From the NCBI GenBank assembly GCA_934045905.1, contig OW203768.1, forward strand, positions 30,471,060 to 30,535,059: a stretch of 64,000 nt of DNA. Reading direction: 5' to 3'. Position 1 is the first letter of the stretch; every line of letters starts with the position of its first letter. This DNA comes from Leuctra nigra (taxonomy: Eukaryota > Arthropoda > Insecta > Plecoptera > Leuctridae). The notes beneath the pieces were generated by a model. It saw only the letters and a program-made list of their open reading frames with translations, was not told the origin of the DNA and did no database searches. Of the stretch, positions 21,030 to 33,100 are shown one piece after another. The position numbers and the translations under genes are program-made.

Positions 21030-21915
21030 TAAAAATATGTATTTTAAAGCTAATAACTGGTTTTCTTAAAAGTCCATATTATCATATTAATGTCTATGGT
21101 ATTATTAACTCTCTTAATTTGATTTTCCTTCAACGCTGAAGATCTCGAAGACTTTCTCAGTGTTTTCAAAACCTTCTCAATCGAGACACTTTTATTATCT
21201 CTCCCAATGTCGTCAATAACTCGGAATCAATCAAACCCTCTCCTGCCCCGAGTCCCAGGACGCGGAGGGAGTTATTGATTTGATTTGATTCAACCGAACA
21301 ACCGTACGCTTTGTTTTTCCTTTCGATTATTGGAAAACTTGACGACTTGCAGAGAACTAATCGGGAGCTTTTTAATACTCTCGGTTTCTCGAGACAAAAC
21401 AAAAGGTAAGTCGGAATATTGGAGTAAGCCGTGGAATCGCCAAAATCGTCGAGCCAATGAGAGAAACTTTATCGATAATCTTCCCACGTCTTGTTGTTCC
21501 GAAGCTCAAATTCTCGAGAAAGATTAGGAAAAAACCTTTTAAATCAAATGAAAGTTCTGTTCATTCTTTGATGCCCGTTGAGTTTTAACCAATATTTCTA
21601 TTACTTTTGTGCCATCATTAATCATATTTACATTATACAAATAGATTACATAATATATTAACGCGAACTTATAAATGCCATTTTTCCGTTCAAATCCAAC
21701 GAAAGGTGTCACAATATCGAAATTTTAAGTTTTTCTGTTCTCTGTTACGTAGCAAGTAAGACGGAAAATGCTAACTTCGGAACAATATTACGATTGATTA
21801 GGCACATAATGTTGTAAAGTTTTCAAGTTGATGTAATATCGAGAATTAGGATACTCTCTTCCACATTGTAAAATAAGAATCGTTCCAAAGTTCTGACAAA
21901 TGTTAGGAAATATCT
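21030..21915. other. Intergenic; possible non-coding exon end at 21404
   Basis: A moderately GC-rich patch (21240-21500) contains a strong donor-like AAAAG|GTAAGT at 21404-21410. It could end an untranslated first exon, but no coding partner was found. Confidence 0.25.
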
Positions 21916-22166
21916 GTACCTCAGAGGTAGGAGGCCTGATGTCCAATTTCTCGATTTTGCATTGCACACTTTTGGATTTATTCCTGTAACCTAGCTCTAA
22001 CAATTGTCTTTTGACTGATGTCAACAAATGCATTTATAGCGAAGTATTCTCTTAAACAATGACTCGTGTCACCATTACAAATATGATTGGAAGAAGAAAC
22101 GATTACTTGTTTATGAGATCACCTCCAAGAATCATTGGACATCGGGCCTTCTACCTCTACGGTACC
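21916..22166. mobile_element. Foldback MITE, GTACCTCAGAGGTAGAAG family, copy 2
   Basis: GTACCTCAGAGGTAGGAGGCC at left and GGCCTTCTACCTCTACGGTACC at right are inverted. Confidence 0.7.
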
Positions 22167-22272
22167 GATATTATTAAGGATAAATGTGTGTTTAGGTGTG
22201 TATTTAGAGATTTCGTACATGAACTTGCCTTTTATTTGACATTCTCATTTGAAAAGACTTGACGCAAATTAG

Positions 22273-22569
22273 TTTTTTTTTCTTTTTTTGTCTGGGGCTT
22301 AACGTCGCATTGTTCTGCAGTGAGGCTAATGGCGACGGATGAATGATTATGAGGATGATTGGGAGATGATGGTGAAGAGTAGGTAAGGATGGAAGGTGGG
22401 AAGGAGGCGGTCGTGGCCTATTAGTAAGCTACCTTCCCAGCATTTGCCTGTCGACTGAGGGAAAACCACGAAAAAACCCCAGTCAGGAAGGACGGCCGCG
22501 GGAATCTAACCCGGGCCTCCGGAATACAAGTTCAGATCGTTACCACTCACCCAACCTGTTCCGTACGCC
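22273..22569 (-). mobile_element. tRNA-derived SINE, copy 1
   Basis: On the minus strand: a tRNA-like head (GGTTGGGTGAGTGGTAACG as A box; the B box here reads GGGTTAGATTCC, one change from GGTTCGATTCC), then GTGGTTTTCCCTCAGTCGAC, an ATCATC-rich body and an A-rich tail. The target duplication AATTAG is at 22267-22272 and 22570-22575. Confidence 0.85.
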
Positions 22570-22575
22570 AATTAG

Positions 22576-24895
22576 TAATTCGAAATCACTAATTCGGAAG
22601 ACTCGAGTTCGTATTTCGGAACTGACATTTCACGTGTTCTGGCTAATGCTGACATTACTGTAGTTACAAAATAATGGTTCGGTCCTCCTTTAATTGCCTA
22701 CTGCCAATTACTACCAATCACAGCTCAATGTTACTAAGATGGTAAATAAAACAATTCAGAAGGTTGAGGAAAGTAACAATTTACGTGGGTACGAAGGGGC
22801 TCGATAAAGGTCCGTTAAGGTGGCTGCATATCACGTGACTTTTCAACCAAAAAGCTACACATTTTCATTTGGAAGGGTTCAGTTTAGCAAACACTTCTCA
22901 CTCATCAGATAAGTTAGGACACATCTGTTGGAACAAATCTACGCAGAAAAGAACTGCGAAAATAACTTATTAGATGATTTTACTTCCTTGCACCTAAATA
23001 TTCTCAAATCAAGACCTGAACTTTAAGGAAATCCTATGAGTTGCCAAGAACAGCAAACTTTAATCTAATAAAAGGGCACATATGCATCACAAACCTGACA
23101 CAATTTTGCCAACAAAACATGCGCACATATGCATCACAAACCTGACACAATTTTGCCAACAAAACATGCGCTCTTTCTTCATCTTTCCAACGAAATGTTG
23201 AGATATTAATTATATCCACTATTATGAATGTAATGTTTAAACGAACAGCACTTGGTTTTGACAGTCTTCACACGCGTGCGTATACACGATATTTGTGTTG
23301 TTTTTATTACAAATCCACTGCAAAATTAAATAATATTGACTGCAAATATTGATAAGCTCCAGTATGCAGTTAATTTCCTTCATAAATCACCTTGGATTAC
23401 TCAACATGAACGATGTAAGGTATGTACTCATAGGTAACTATTTCTTTTGATCGGATGTAGAGAAATAAAGTCACGTGATATGTATTGGCCTTAAGTTTCG
23501 TTAAAGTTATGGTTAGGTGGAAGAGCCATTGAGGTGGAACCTCGCCTTATTGTTTGTATTCTGTATTTGTATCTTTGTGCATTCAATAAAAGACAAAAAA
23601 ACTAGGCCGGAGTTTAGGATCCCATATTTACCACTCAAAACAAGATACTCCGGAATGAGTAAGGGCTTATAGTTACAAGACTTAGCTTGCATGTAACGTA
23701 CAACCAAGTTACTTGAACTACTTTTGGAATTTGATTATAAACTGATAAGAAGAATCAGAACAGTAACTTAATTCACTAGTCTATTCATAGTTTGCATTGT
23801 TACACTGCAATCTCATATTCATTGTTGTGGCATCTTGTCGGCACGAGTCAGAATACATTTCGTCTCATATCTGGTTTTGGTGATGTGTTGATAGTAATGT
23901 TTACCTGTGCAATTTAGTCTCCAGAGACATCTTTAGCATTCATGAATCATTCATTTTACATCGAATTCGAATAACTCTAATTTATTCCTGTCAAACGTGC
24001 CAAGCTAATAACTGCCAACAGACAAGATACAGTTTTATGCTAAAAGAAAAAAGTACGTGCAATCTATGGATATATATTTTAATTCAAATACAATTGTGGT
24101 TCTAACAATTGAGGGGCCGCGTCGATGAACCATGCTAACTATCATTTGTTTAATTTCTGACAGATGGAGCCTGTCTTACATTTTTGGTAGATAGAAAACT
24201 GTATTGGCAATTTACGAAACATATAAGAAAGTATCTGTATAAGATCTGTCAGTCAAGTAGACACATTGCTAATAGTCTTGCACGAGCAAATGTTAGTTGC
24301 TCTACCAAATTATAACTCCATGATTAGATGGTTTTATGATAGATGGTTCCATGGTCAATTATGGCTGAATGCTCAATTAATAGTTTTTTAATTTAGTTTC
24401 GTTCTTGTTTTCACGTCACGATTGACGATGAAGGTACACTCGGCAAAACTCAAAACGGTATGTGAATAAAATGCAATTAATGGCAGTGATGTTCTTTGTC
24501 ACTCGATCCATATCATATCATAGACTACTTCTGATCGTGCGATCACATCATTTTCAGACAATGCGATTACTTCAAAGATCATTTCATGTTTTGTCGAGTT
24601 TGCAACGACGTACTCATTAATTGCGTGCAAAATTTAAAGTCCTTTATCAGAACTTAATTAATCCAGTCGACAACACAAAGGCAAACGCAGATAGTGAACA
24701 CGTGGGGTTGGAGAGTTTGATTATAAAAACAAACCAACCCCTCATATCTAATAATATATTTCTCCACTAAACAAATATTTATGATAAATCAAGCTCCTAG
24801 CAGTTTACCAATGTTTTGCTGACCGAGGGCGTATACCTACAAAACCTTTATAACCTACTACAACCCCCCCCCCCCCCCCCCCCCCACCCAACAAT
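22576..24895. other. Intergenic, few recognisable features
   Basis: Holds a perfect 47 bp tandem duplication (23076-23169, unit starting GCACATATGCATC) and a 22-base poly-C (24864-24885). No gene supported. Confidence 0.55.
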
Positions 24896-25060
24896 TTTCG
24901 AGATCGTTCGAGTGCTCGTATAATCGAGCGTGACGTCAAAATGACGTCATTCCGAACGAAATGGCATTCAAATTGCCACCTCAGTTTTTGTTTTGTTTAT
25001 TCTGACGTCAGGCGGCCGTGAATCCGCATGAAATTGTCTCGAACGATCTCGAAAGGGTCT
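24896..25060. mobile_element. Small foldback element with CRE palindromes
   Basis: CGAGATCGTTCGAG at left and CTCGAACGATCTCG at right. The interior has TGACGTCA twice at 24931-24950 and CTGACGTCAG near 25002. Confidence 0.65.
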
Positions 25061-25227
25061 TAACAAGATCTACATTGAAAATCAGAACGATCAAATAATG
25101 ATTTTGACACATTCTGTGTACATCGGAGATAGACACTTCTCATCTTTATAAAATTCTTCGAATTCCGTGTATAGAACTTCGTGTGCATATTTCTACTCTC
25201 CTCAGTTATTTTATTGCTTCTGTAAAG

Positions 25228-25435
25228 TTGGGATGCACGATTGACTCTCGGGTCTACATTCTCCCAACAGAACCGAACAAGAAATTCGATATTTTTCATC
25301 TCATTGAAAGTTCGCTGAACGATATACATTGTTATTTGATGTGGCAAGAGTTTTTACATGCGACATGTCAGTACAGTCAGGTTCGCGTTGACGGATACTT
25401 GAGTACAGTCACAGCCATGTTGATGGATATGCAGG
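25228..25435 (+). CDS. Candidate exon of a second Or-like receptor
   Basis: 69 open codons after acceptor GCTTCTGTAAAG, ending at donor GTGAGT. Contains YILPTEPNKKFDIFHLI and QVRVDGYLSTVTAMLMDMQ, resembling the Or segment where a proline-containing loop leads to a helix with D-x(15)-Q. The donor phase (1) does not fit the next candidate exon (phase 0). One base less in the GGG at 25434-25436 would fix it, so this may be a pseudogene, an assembly error, or a wrong model. Confidence 0.4.
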
Positions 25436-25444
25436 GTGAGTGGC

Positions 25445-26101
25445 AGCGAGCGTTACTGTGGTACTTTTATGGCGCTTTCTATGTTGGTTCTTGTTCGTTT
25501 TGTAGACACTTCCCAGGTCGCACCATGAACGAATTGATCTGAAATTTTGCACACACACTAATGTCATACAGAGGCCTCTTGTGTAGTTGAGCAAAAGCTC
25601 CTGATTAGCTGGAAAGTCATAGGACATTGAATATAGATCCGCTGTACTGATGGATAATCTGAAAGATGACCATGGTTTGCTACCTTTTGGTTGATTTATT
25701 AAATAATTACACATATTTTTTTCCTTCCGTACAGTCCACAAAATCATAAAATAGTTTTTTTGTCTGGGTGTAACGTCGCACTGTTCTGCAGCGAGGCTAA
25801 TGGCGACGGATGAATGATTATGATGATGATTGGGAGATGATGGTGAAGAGTAGGTAAGGATGGAAGGTGGGAAGGAGGCGGTCGTGGCCTATTAGTTGGG
25901 TACCTTCCCAGCATTTGCCTGTCGACTGAGGGAAAACCACGAAAAAACCCCAGTCAGGAAGGACGGCCGCGGGAATCGAACCCAGGCCTCCGGAATACAA
26001 GTTCAGAGCATTACCACTCAGCCAACCTGTTCCGTAATAGTATAATTTCCAGGCATTTCGAATGCTCGCTTATCAACGCGTTACACAGAGCGTTTTCCTA
26101 C
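25445..26101 (+). mobile_element. Helitron-like element, copy 6 (with SINE inside)
   Basis: GCGAGCGTTACTGTGGTACT at the 5' side, TTGATCTGAAATTTTGCACA in the body, AACGCG...AGCGTT hairpin and TTTCCTAC end. Split by the SINE at 25755-26035. The 5' TTGAGCGAGCG is lost. Confidence 0.65.
25755..26035 (-). mobile_element. tRNA-derived SINE, copy 2
   Basis: Same family as 22273-22569; the minus-strand B box reads GGTTCGATTCC. Target duplication AATAG at 25750-25754 and 26036-26040. Confidence 0.85.
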
Positions 26102-26423
26102 ATATTGTCAGACGAAGTGATGCATACTTTATACTGCATGCGAAGTGACGCATGGAGAGGATTGTATCACCATCAGACGTTTTGACAGTGGCGGTAAACG
26201 AGAGCTCTTTCAAGTAGATCGATCGCGTTTTGTCGCCATCAATGTTATTACAGTTTAGAAATATTATACGATATGATGGAAACATGCAAAGCTAGTCAGT
26301 GTAAATGAAAATGAAAGGTAAAATTTTCCAATAACCTTACTTTGTGGATAGCCTTCGTACACAATTGATAGCCTTTCAAACCATTTCCTTTGATTTAGTA
26401 TTATTTCGTTTATTGTAATATTT

Positions 26424-26562
26424 AGGGACAGTCTTTCAATACTCTGCTAACTTTTAAACGGTTGATTAGAACTGTTTTGCCATGGCATAAACCAATGACA
26501 TTCCTAGAATGACTGTGTTACCGTCATAACTGGTTTTAGCAGAATATTGAAAAACTGGACCT
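26424..26562. mobile_element. 140 bp MITE (CAGTCTTTCAATACTCTGC), copy 1
   Basis: Imperfect inverted ends AGGGACAGTCTTTCAATA and TATTGAAAAACTGGACCT. A second copy lies in opposite orientation at 29492-29644. Confidence 0.7.
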
Positions 26563-26694
26563 AGGAAGTTTTATTTAAGAATAATAAAATTGTTACAATT
26601 GAAGTTTAAATATTATCGTGAGTAAAAAGCAGAGATACTTATCGATGAAATATTATGTATGTGACTCGATTCTCGAATTGTTGCTTCGTTTTAG

Positions 26695-26812
26695 ATTGAT
26701 GCATTGCAAAATGAAATTTCAAAAATTCAGTATATTTCTTATCGATCGTTGACGGAACATGCATTATGCAAAATTGTCATTTCTCGATATCGCCATTTTC
26801 TTGCGATGTTTT
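26695..26812 (+). CDS. Candidate next exon of the Or-like receptor
   Basis: 39 codons plus one base between TTCGTTTTAG and GTAAGG: IDALQNEISKIQYISYRSL then CKIVISRYRHFLAMF. The spacing L-x-x-E-I ... C-x-x-x-I-x-x-x-H is like the intracellular loop ending in the conserved histidine of Or proteins. No later exon was located. Confidence 0.4.
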
Positions 26813-28223
26813 GTAAGGGAATGAAATTGAGTTTTATTTGCTATGACAACGAAGACATATTGCAATTCAGCTCAGATGTTTTTACAGAAAGTCCGAGTGA
26901 TGACGAATGCTTGTGTAGCAGAACTTGAAATTCATTCGATTTATGTGTTCTTTCAAATTGTCCAAACCAACCACAATCTACAAATCACACTATTCTCCTG
27001 GCACATTGTAACACATGAGTAAGAATTGTGTAATGTTTAAAGTAAAATTATTTCTCGCTTACTGTGTCTGTCGTAATTTCAGAATTAATGGCAAAGTTCC
27101 ATGCTTAGATTCCTATATTCATATTATACAGATGTATCATCATTTATCATTTATATAAGAATTGTGAACAAAATTACAAATGGTGGCAGAAGTGGGTTTG
27201 ATAAAATTTCAATTCTAAATGATACAAAATCGTGTTGATGGTTTAAAATTATTACTCTATCTACAATATATGGCAAACAAAACTCATTTTGTAATATCTA
27301 TGCGTTCTTCCGGGTTTAAAAGTCAACTCTTTCTTAATCAACTTTATTCGTAATAAGACAGGCAGCCTTTGTGTAAATTTGCAGGAATATAAACTGTATG
27401 TTACGATCAGCGAATACATAGAAAAACAGTAGATACAGTGTTGCAAATACTTTGTAAAATTGACATGAATAAAAACTGACTTTGTCGTCTTGTTTACTAA
27501 ATCAAGATAATGTAGATAGAGTTCGTTCAATCTGTTGCATAATGGACTCCCGTCAAAATTACACAAATCGCAAATGCAAGTTCCCGTGATGTACAGCGAA
27601 ATGGGTCTAAAATGAATTAGGGCAGTTAGAAACGATTTTGTTGGAAATAAGAAGCTTATTTGCTGCCAATATTACAGTCAACCATCACCAGTTTTTTTAA
27701 GGATTTTTGCAAGGCATTTAAATTTAGTAAATCATTTATATCACACATTAGCATTTTATCATTGAAGGGCTCCATTTCCATTTTACGTAATCATCTTTAT
27801 AATCAATATTAGTTATAATATTAGCCATTAGTCATTTATTATTCTCAATTTCAATTTATTATTTTACTATACTGTGTCCTAGTGGCAGTCATGTCTGATG
27901 ACAGTGTTTTGTTTATTAAATAAAAGTTTTCTCTCTTCTTGAAAGTGACGCTGCAAACTTGCATACATCTAGAAACGCCATTTTCAATTTTTAACAAACT
28001 CCTCCAATCATTTTCTAAGTGCACATAAAAAAGTCTGTGTAAGCAACGTACTTCTAGTACGACATAAAAGTGTTAAATACGATATTTATGGTAAAATAAT
28101 CGTATTTAACACTTTGAGGTCGCATCAGAGGTCATAAAGTACTCCAGTGTGGGACATTATTTAGTCTATTATGCTGTTATGGGTCGCTACTATCTGATTT
28201 TTGAAACTTCTGTCACTGTGAAG
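26813..28223. other. AT-rich intergenic with one hairpin
   Basis: A palindrome at 28067-28115 pairs AAGTGTTAAATACGAT with its complement across a short loop. No gene supported. Confidence 0.5.
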
Positions 28224-28890
28224 TAGGGTTCCAAATTTTCCGAACCGAGATTTCTTGAGGGAAAAAAACGGTTTCTTCCAGTTTTTCCGGAAAAAACTGG
28301 CATTTTGGGAAAAATTGATTTTAACTCATATTTCGTAATTTTATTTGTTTAAACCGCGACGAATTAATTTTTCGATACTGCACAGAAGAAAGTCTTTCAC
28401 CAAAATTTGGATTGTTACACGTCCTTTTCGGTACTAAAAGTAATTTCTTAACTTAGCCGTTGAGTTGATGCTGTAAAAATCTCCCACCTTTTGCAAAGCA
28501 ATGGGAGTGTCCTCCTCTTACAGCTTCTATCCTGCTATGACTGGATCTGAAGCCACATTCATGTTACCATTTCGAAATTTACAATATGATATCAATCATA
28601 TAATGTTATTATCAGTTTTTTATTTCGAGAATCTCAATGACAATAAATTTATCATTTACAATTTATTGAGAATGCATTTCCTTGTTGACTGTATATGAAA
28701 TTCTAAATTCTCCCCTCCTCAAAGTCATGTTCAATATACAATTTGAACATTAAAAAGTATTAAGAAACATTAAAATAATTTTTTTTTATTTTTCCCAAAA
28801 ATACCCTATTTTTCTCACCTCTAGGAAAAAAACAAAAAAGCTCGGTTTTTTCCGAAAAAAGCCGGGTTTCTTTCACACTCAAAATCCCTA
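28224..28890. mobile_element. hAT-like element with 8 bp target duplication
   Basis: Ends TAGGGTTCC and ATCCCTA; flanks CTGTGAAG (28216-28223) and CTGTGTAG (28891-28898) differ by one base. Inner arms GGTTTCTTCCAGTTTTTCCG and CGGGTTTCTT are A/T-rich. Confidence 0.65.
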
Positions 28891-29491
28891 CTGTGTAGAC
28901 AAATTTCAAAAACCCGCTTTGACGAACAGTACGTTTCCCGATTGCTTACTCAGGCCTTTTAAAATCCCAGCTTGATTTTGACGCTCGGTTTGATTTGCTC
29001 ATCGTAGCTGTTTCAACATGAAATGGTGGAAACTTCCAAACGCTCAGATATTAATACTCTTTCTTCCCCTGATGGCCGACGTCTCTTGGTTTTGCGACTA
29101 GTCTCAGTCTGGATTTACGAGGAGGTATTCCGTGATTAATTCATGAACATCTGAAGACGGTTTCGAGTGAAATATCACACTTTACTCTCAATGCAATTGA
29201 TCATGTGAAGTAGAGTGTGGATGTGTTTTGACCAGGGCATAAGGTCGTAATTAGTTTTAAATGTAAGTTTCAGTAAAAGCAACAAGAACAGAACAGTCAA
29301 GCAATTAGTCTAACAGTAACATTACCCAGCCCAGTTTAATGTTCATTGTCCAGTGACATAGTATTAGAAAGTCACCCCTAGAGAGTAATTACAGGGTGAA
29401 GTATATTTGAGAAGATAATGCGGTAGTTGAGCTACACAAAGGCAAATGTGGTAACTAACCGTTTTGCTAAAAACGAGTTGAAATAGGACTT

Positions 29492-29644
29492 AGGCCCGGT
29501 CTCTGCTAACCTCTGCTAAAGTCTCAATTAGCTATAAACAGTTAGTTAGTGGTCATTCTAGGAATGTCATTGGTTGTTGCCATGACAATACAGTCCTATA
29601 ATCAACAGTTTAAAAGTTAGCAGAGTATTGAAAGACTGGCCCTT
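29492..29644. mobile_element. 150 bp MITE, copy 2 (inverted relative to 26424)
   Basis: Shares TTTAAAAGTTAGCAGAGTAT and TCATTCTAGGAATGTCATTG with copy 1 on the opposite strand. Confidence 0.7.
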
Positions 29645-29925
29645 AAACAACGATGTAAAACGATCAAGAGACGATTAAGAAGTATGGAAAGAAATGTTTC
29701 GAAAGAGCGGCCCTTAACCTTTTTAGCTGCCTTTCTAGCCGCCCCCTTTCACCGTTGTTATAACAATAATAAATATTAAACAAAAAATAATAATATTTCC
29801 ATAATTTCTTCACAACTTTGACACTTTGTTTACAGATATGTTTTGTATGAATTCATGGCACAATTGAACACCTAACTGCCGCCTGTTACGAAGGAACCTC
29901 TGTATTGACGGCTGCGATGTTTCAG

Positions 29926-30109
29926 CACGGGAAGTGGAACGGCCTGATCGCCGACCTCATCAACCGCAAGACTGACATGGTGATGACGTCACTAATGATC
30001 AACTCTGAGCGAGAGGCTGTGGTGGACTTCACGGTGCCCTACATGGAGACGGGCATCGCCATCGTGGTGTCTAAACGCACGGGCATCATTTCTCCCACGG
30101 CCTTCCTAG
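29926..30109 (+). CDS. Nmdar2: Nmdar2 exon: S1 ligand-binding lobe end
   Basis: Acceptor GATGTTTCAG, first residues [11 protein letters not shown], donor CTAG|GTGAGC in phase 1. Contains the [12 protein letters not shown] segment typical of glutamate receptor S1. GC-rich against an AT-rich background. Confidence 0.88.
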
Positions 30110-33100
30110 GTGAGCGCTTGTCCCTTGTTGCTGCAATCACGTTAAGAGCGTGGCCTTGAAGAATGTTTTAATCGATTTTTATCAATATCTTTTACCAATG
30201 TAATTGTTAATAAAATACTGCTTTGTACGAGTCTTCAGACCAGTTCAATAAAAATAATTTCATAGCTTAGAATGTTGTATCAGTTTTATTTTGTCCTACA
30301 GACGTTAAGTAAAAAGACTCGTATAAAGCCTTATTTTATTAACAATTACAATGGTAACTAAAAGATAGTTGACTAAAAAACTCTTCAAAACTCTCCTCGC
30401 TACTCAGCCGTCTTATAGGCGTTTTTATGATGCTTTGTTACTATGTATGATTTGATATGATTTGATATGATTTGATATGTATGTTTGATGTATGGTGCTA
30501 GATTAGCACCCTTATAGCTTCATCGCTGAAAAGTCAAAGTTCTGGATGGATATTGCTGTTATGTATACTGACTTCTCAAGTCAAATAATTTCAAATACGA
30601 TGAAGTAACTTTTTTTTTTTTTTTTATATAAATCACATAAATACATGAGTATAGGAGAACTGCATTTTGAAGTATTTATGATATGTTTTATCAAATAAGG
30701 TTTGTTCACCAACTGGCGAAAGTAAAAACGGTTTTTGAAAGAAAAGGATTGGCTGAAAATGATTTGATGGCATCATCCGATGAAGTCTGGGCTTACGTTT
30801 CATATTAGTTGAGCTCTGATTTCATTGATAATAACAATGATTGATTGTCAAGGAACGTGACCAGCAGCCAATCCGTTTCGTTAAAATACCGTTTTTACTT
30901 TGACCAAGTGTACCTTGATCTTCACAAAGTAATGCATCGTCTTTTTCTCCTCAGATTTCAGCATGTATTGCCAAGTTTTCTCTAGTATGAAAAGCAAGAT
31001 GGTCGTCGTGTTTTGAAGCAAAGTTTTGACGTTCCAGAACCCTTCGACACGGCTTCTTGGATGCTGGTGGGGTTTGTGGCGATCCACTCGGCAGCGGCTA
31101 GTATCTTCCTGTGGGAGTGGCTCAGTCCTTCGGGATTCAACATGAAGGTAGGCTCAGCGTCCCTCGCATCCTGCAGGAGCATGTCGTAATTGAGCGAGCG
31201 ACTCCTTTTGACTCTTTTGACACGGACCTCTTTTTTTCTGCTAATTGGAGCAATAGAAGTCGCACCGTTTCACCGATCGATCTGAAATATTGCACACATG
31301 TAGAGACAACCTTTTCTGTTTGCAGACCCTAATGTTTTTGAAATCCATATATTGGTTAAAATTTAAATAAACATCTCCTGATATGTTAAAAAATGAAAAT
31401 AGTCTTCGATAAATCTGATCAAACTCATATTTTGCATGATCATTAAGACCAACATTGTCTCTTATTTTACAAATTTTCATCCCAATCAGTTACAAACGTA
31501 TGAACATATTGACATTTTTAATAGCTGTCATAAATGATGTATCGAAATGAATGTTTTCCAGTGCCAATTGAATTGAATCTGAAATTTGCTATTATGTGCC
31601 AGGGTGCTCAGATGCTATTTTCAAGTTTCGATGAAAAGCATATTATAATTTTATGTTGATTGAGTGGATCATATTTCAATTCAATATGGATGTGTTTTCT
31701 GTGCGTTCCAAACGCACTTCCGGTTCGAGAATTTGAACGTACCGGTGCACGCTCATCAACGCATTACACTGAGCGTTTTCCTTGTATGTTAGTATCTGAG
31801 AACGCTAAGTGTAACGCGTTGATGAGCGAGCACCGGTACGTTCAAATTCTCGAACTGGAATTCCGTACCAAACGCATAGAGACATAATGCATCCATATTT
31901 ATTTGAAACCCACTCAATCAACATAAAAGTATCTGCTTTTCATTGAACCCTAAAAATTGCATCTAAACACTCTGATCTAAAGCAAATCGGATTCAGTCGC
32001 AGTGGAAAACATTCATTTTGATAGGTACTTAATTTCTGACAGATATTAAAAATGTCAATAAGTGCATTGATTCTGATTGGACTGAAAAAGTGTAAAAAAA
32101 GAGACAATGTTGGTCTTAATGACCATGAAAAATATGTTATTAATAAGATAGGCCATTTTAATTTTACAACCTATCAGGAGATATTTATTTAAACTTTTAC
32201 AGGGTCTGCAACGCTCATGGAAGGTCCAAAAATGATGTGCAAAATTTCAGCTCGATCGAAGAAAATTTGTGACCTGTATAGCCTCAGTAAAAGAAAAAAA
32301 CACACACACAAAAGAACCAAAAGAAGTCGCTCGCTCAATTACAACGTGTACAGATGTTGGCATTCTAAATTTGAATCAAATCATTCATGAGTTACTTTCG
32401 TCTTACTGTCGTACTCAGTGCTAAGTTACGTTCGTTTGCACTAGTATAGTCCAACTAATTTCGTGTGCTTCACGACAGAAGTGGAATAAATCTGAGCATA
32501 AAAGCGCCATGGGAAAAGTACGGTTTTAAAAGCTTTTTCACTGCCAAAAGTCCAAACTAGGTTGTTTGAAAGTTTTTGCAGTGGACTGCTGACTACATAT
32601 AAAACTAGGTGTAAAATCGCAAAAAATCTGAGAAAATGGAGTTTATCTCGTTAAATTTTTACAATTTTCTTTGCTAGAAAGCTATTTTTTATTACGTACA
32701 TTTACAAAACATTAAATTCATTAAACACAAATGACTTACATATATACTTAAACATTTCAATGCTCTCCTCTTATTTTACATTATTGTACTCAATAAAGTT
32801 GAATACTACTTTAAAATACAGATTTCTTAGTTCTTGTCTTGTTTTTTTCTAGAGATTTTTATATTATTTGATGATAGTATTATCATTGTGAATAAACTTC
32901 GTTCATATATTCTAAAAGATAATCTAGCATTAAACATTTAAAACTTTATGTATAAAAAGTGCATTTAATGAAATATTTGTATAATTATTTTCTTAAACAA
33001 CAAATATGCTAAAATTTGCTCAATATTCAATGTGGTAACAACGACAGCCACGCTTTCAATAATACATAATTGTATGAAAGAGGACATCTCATTTGCCTCT

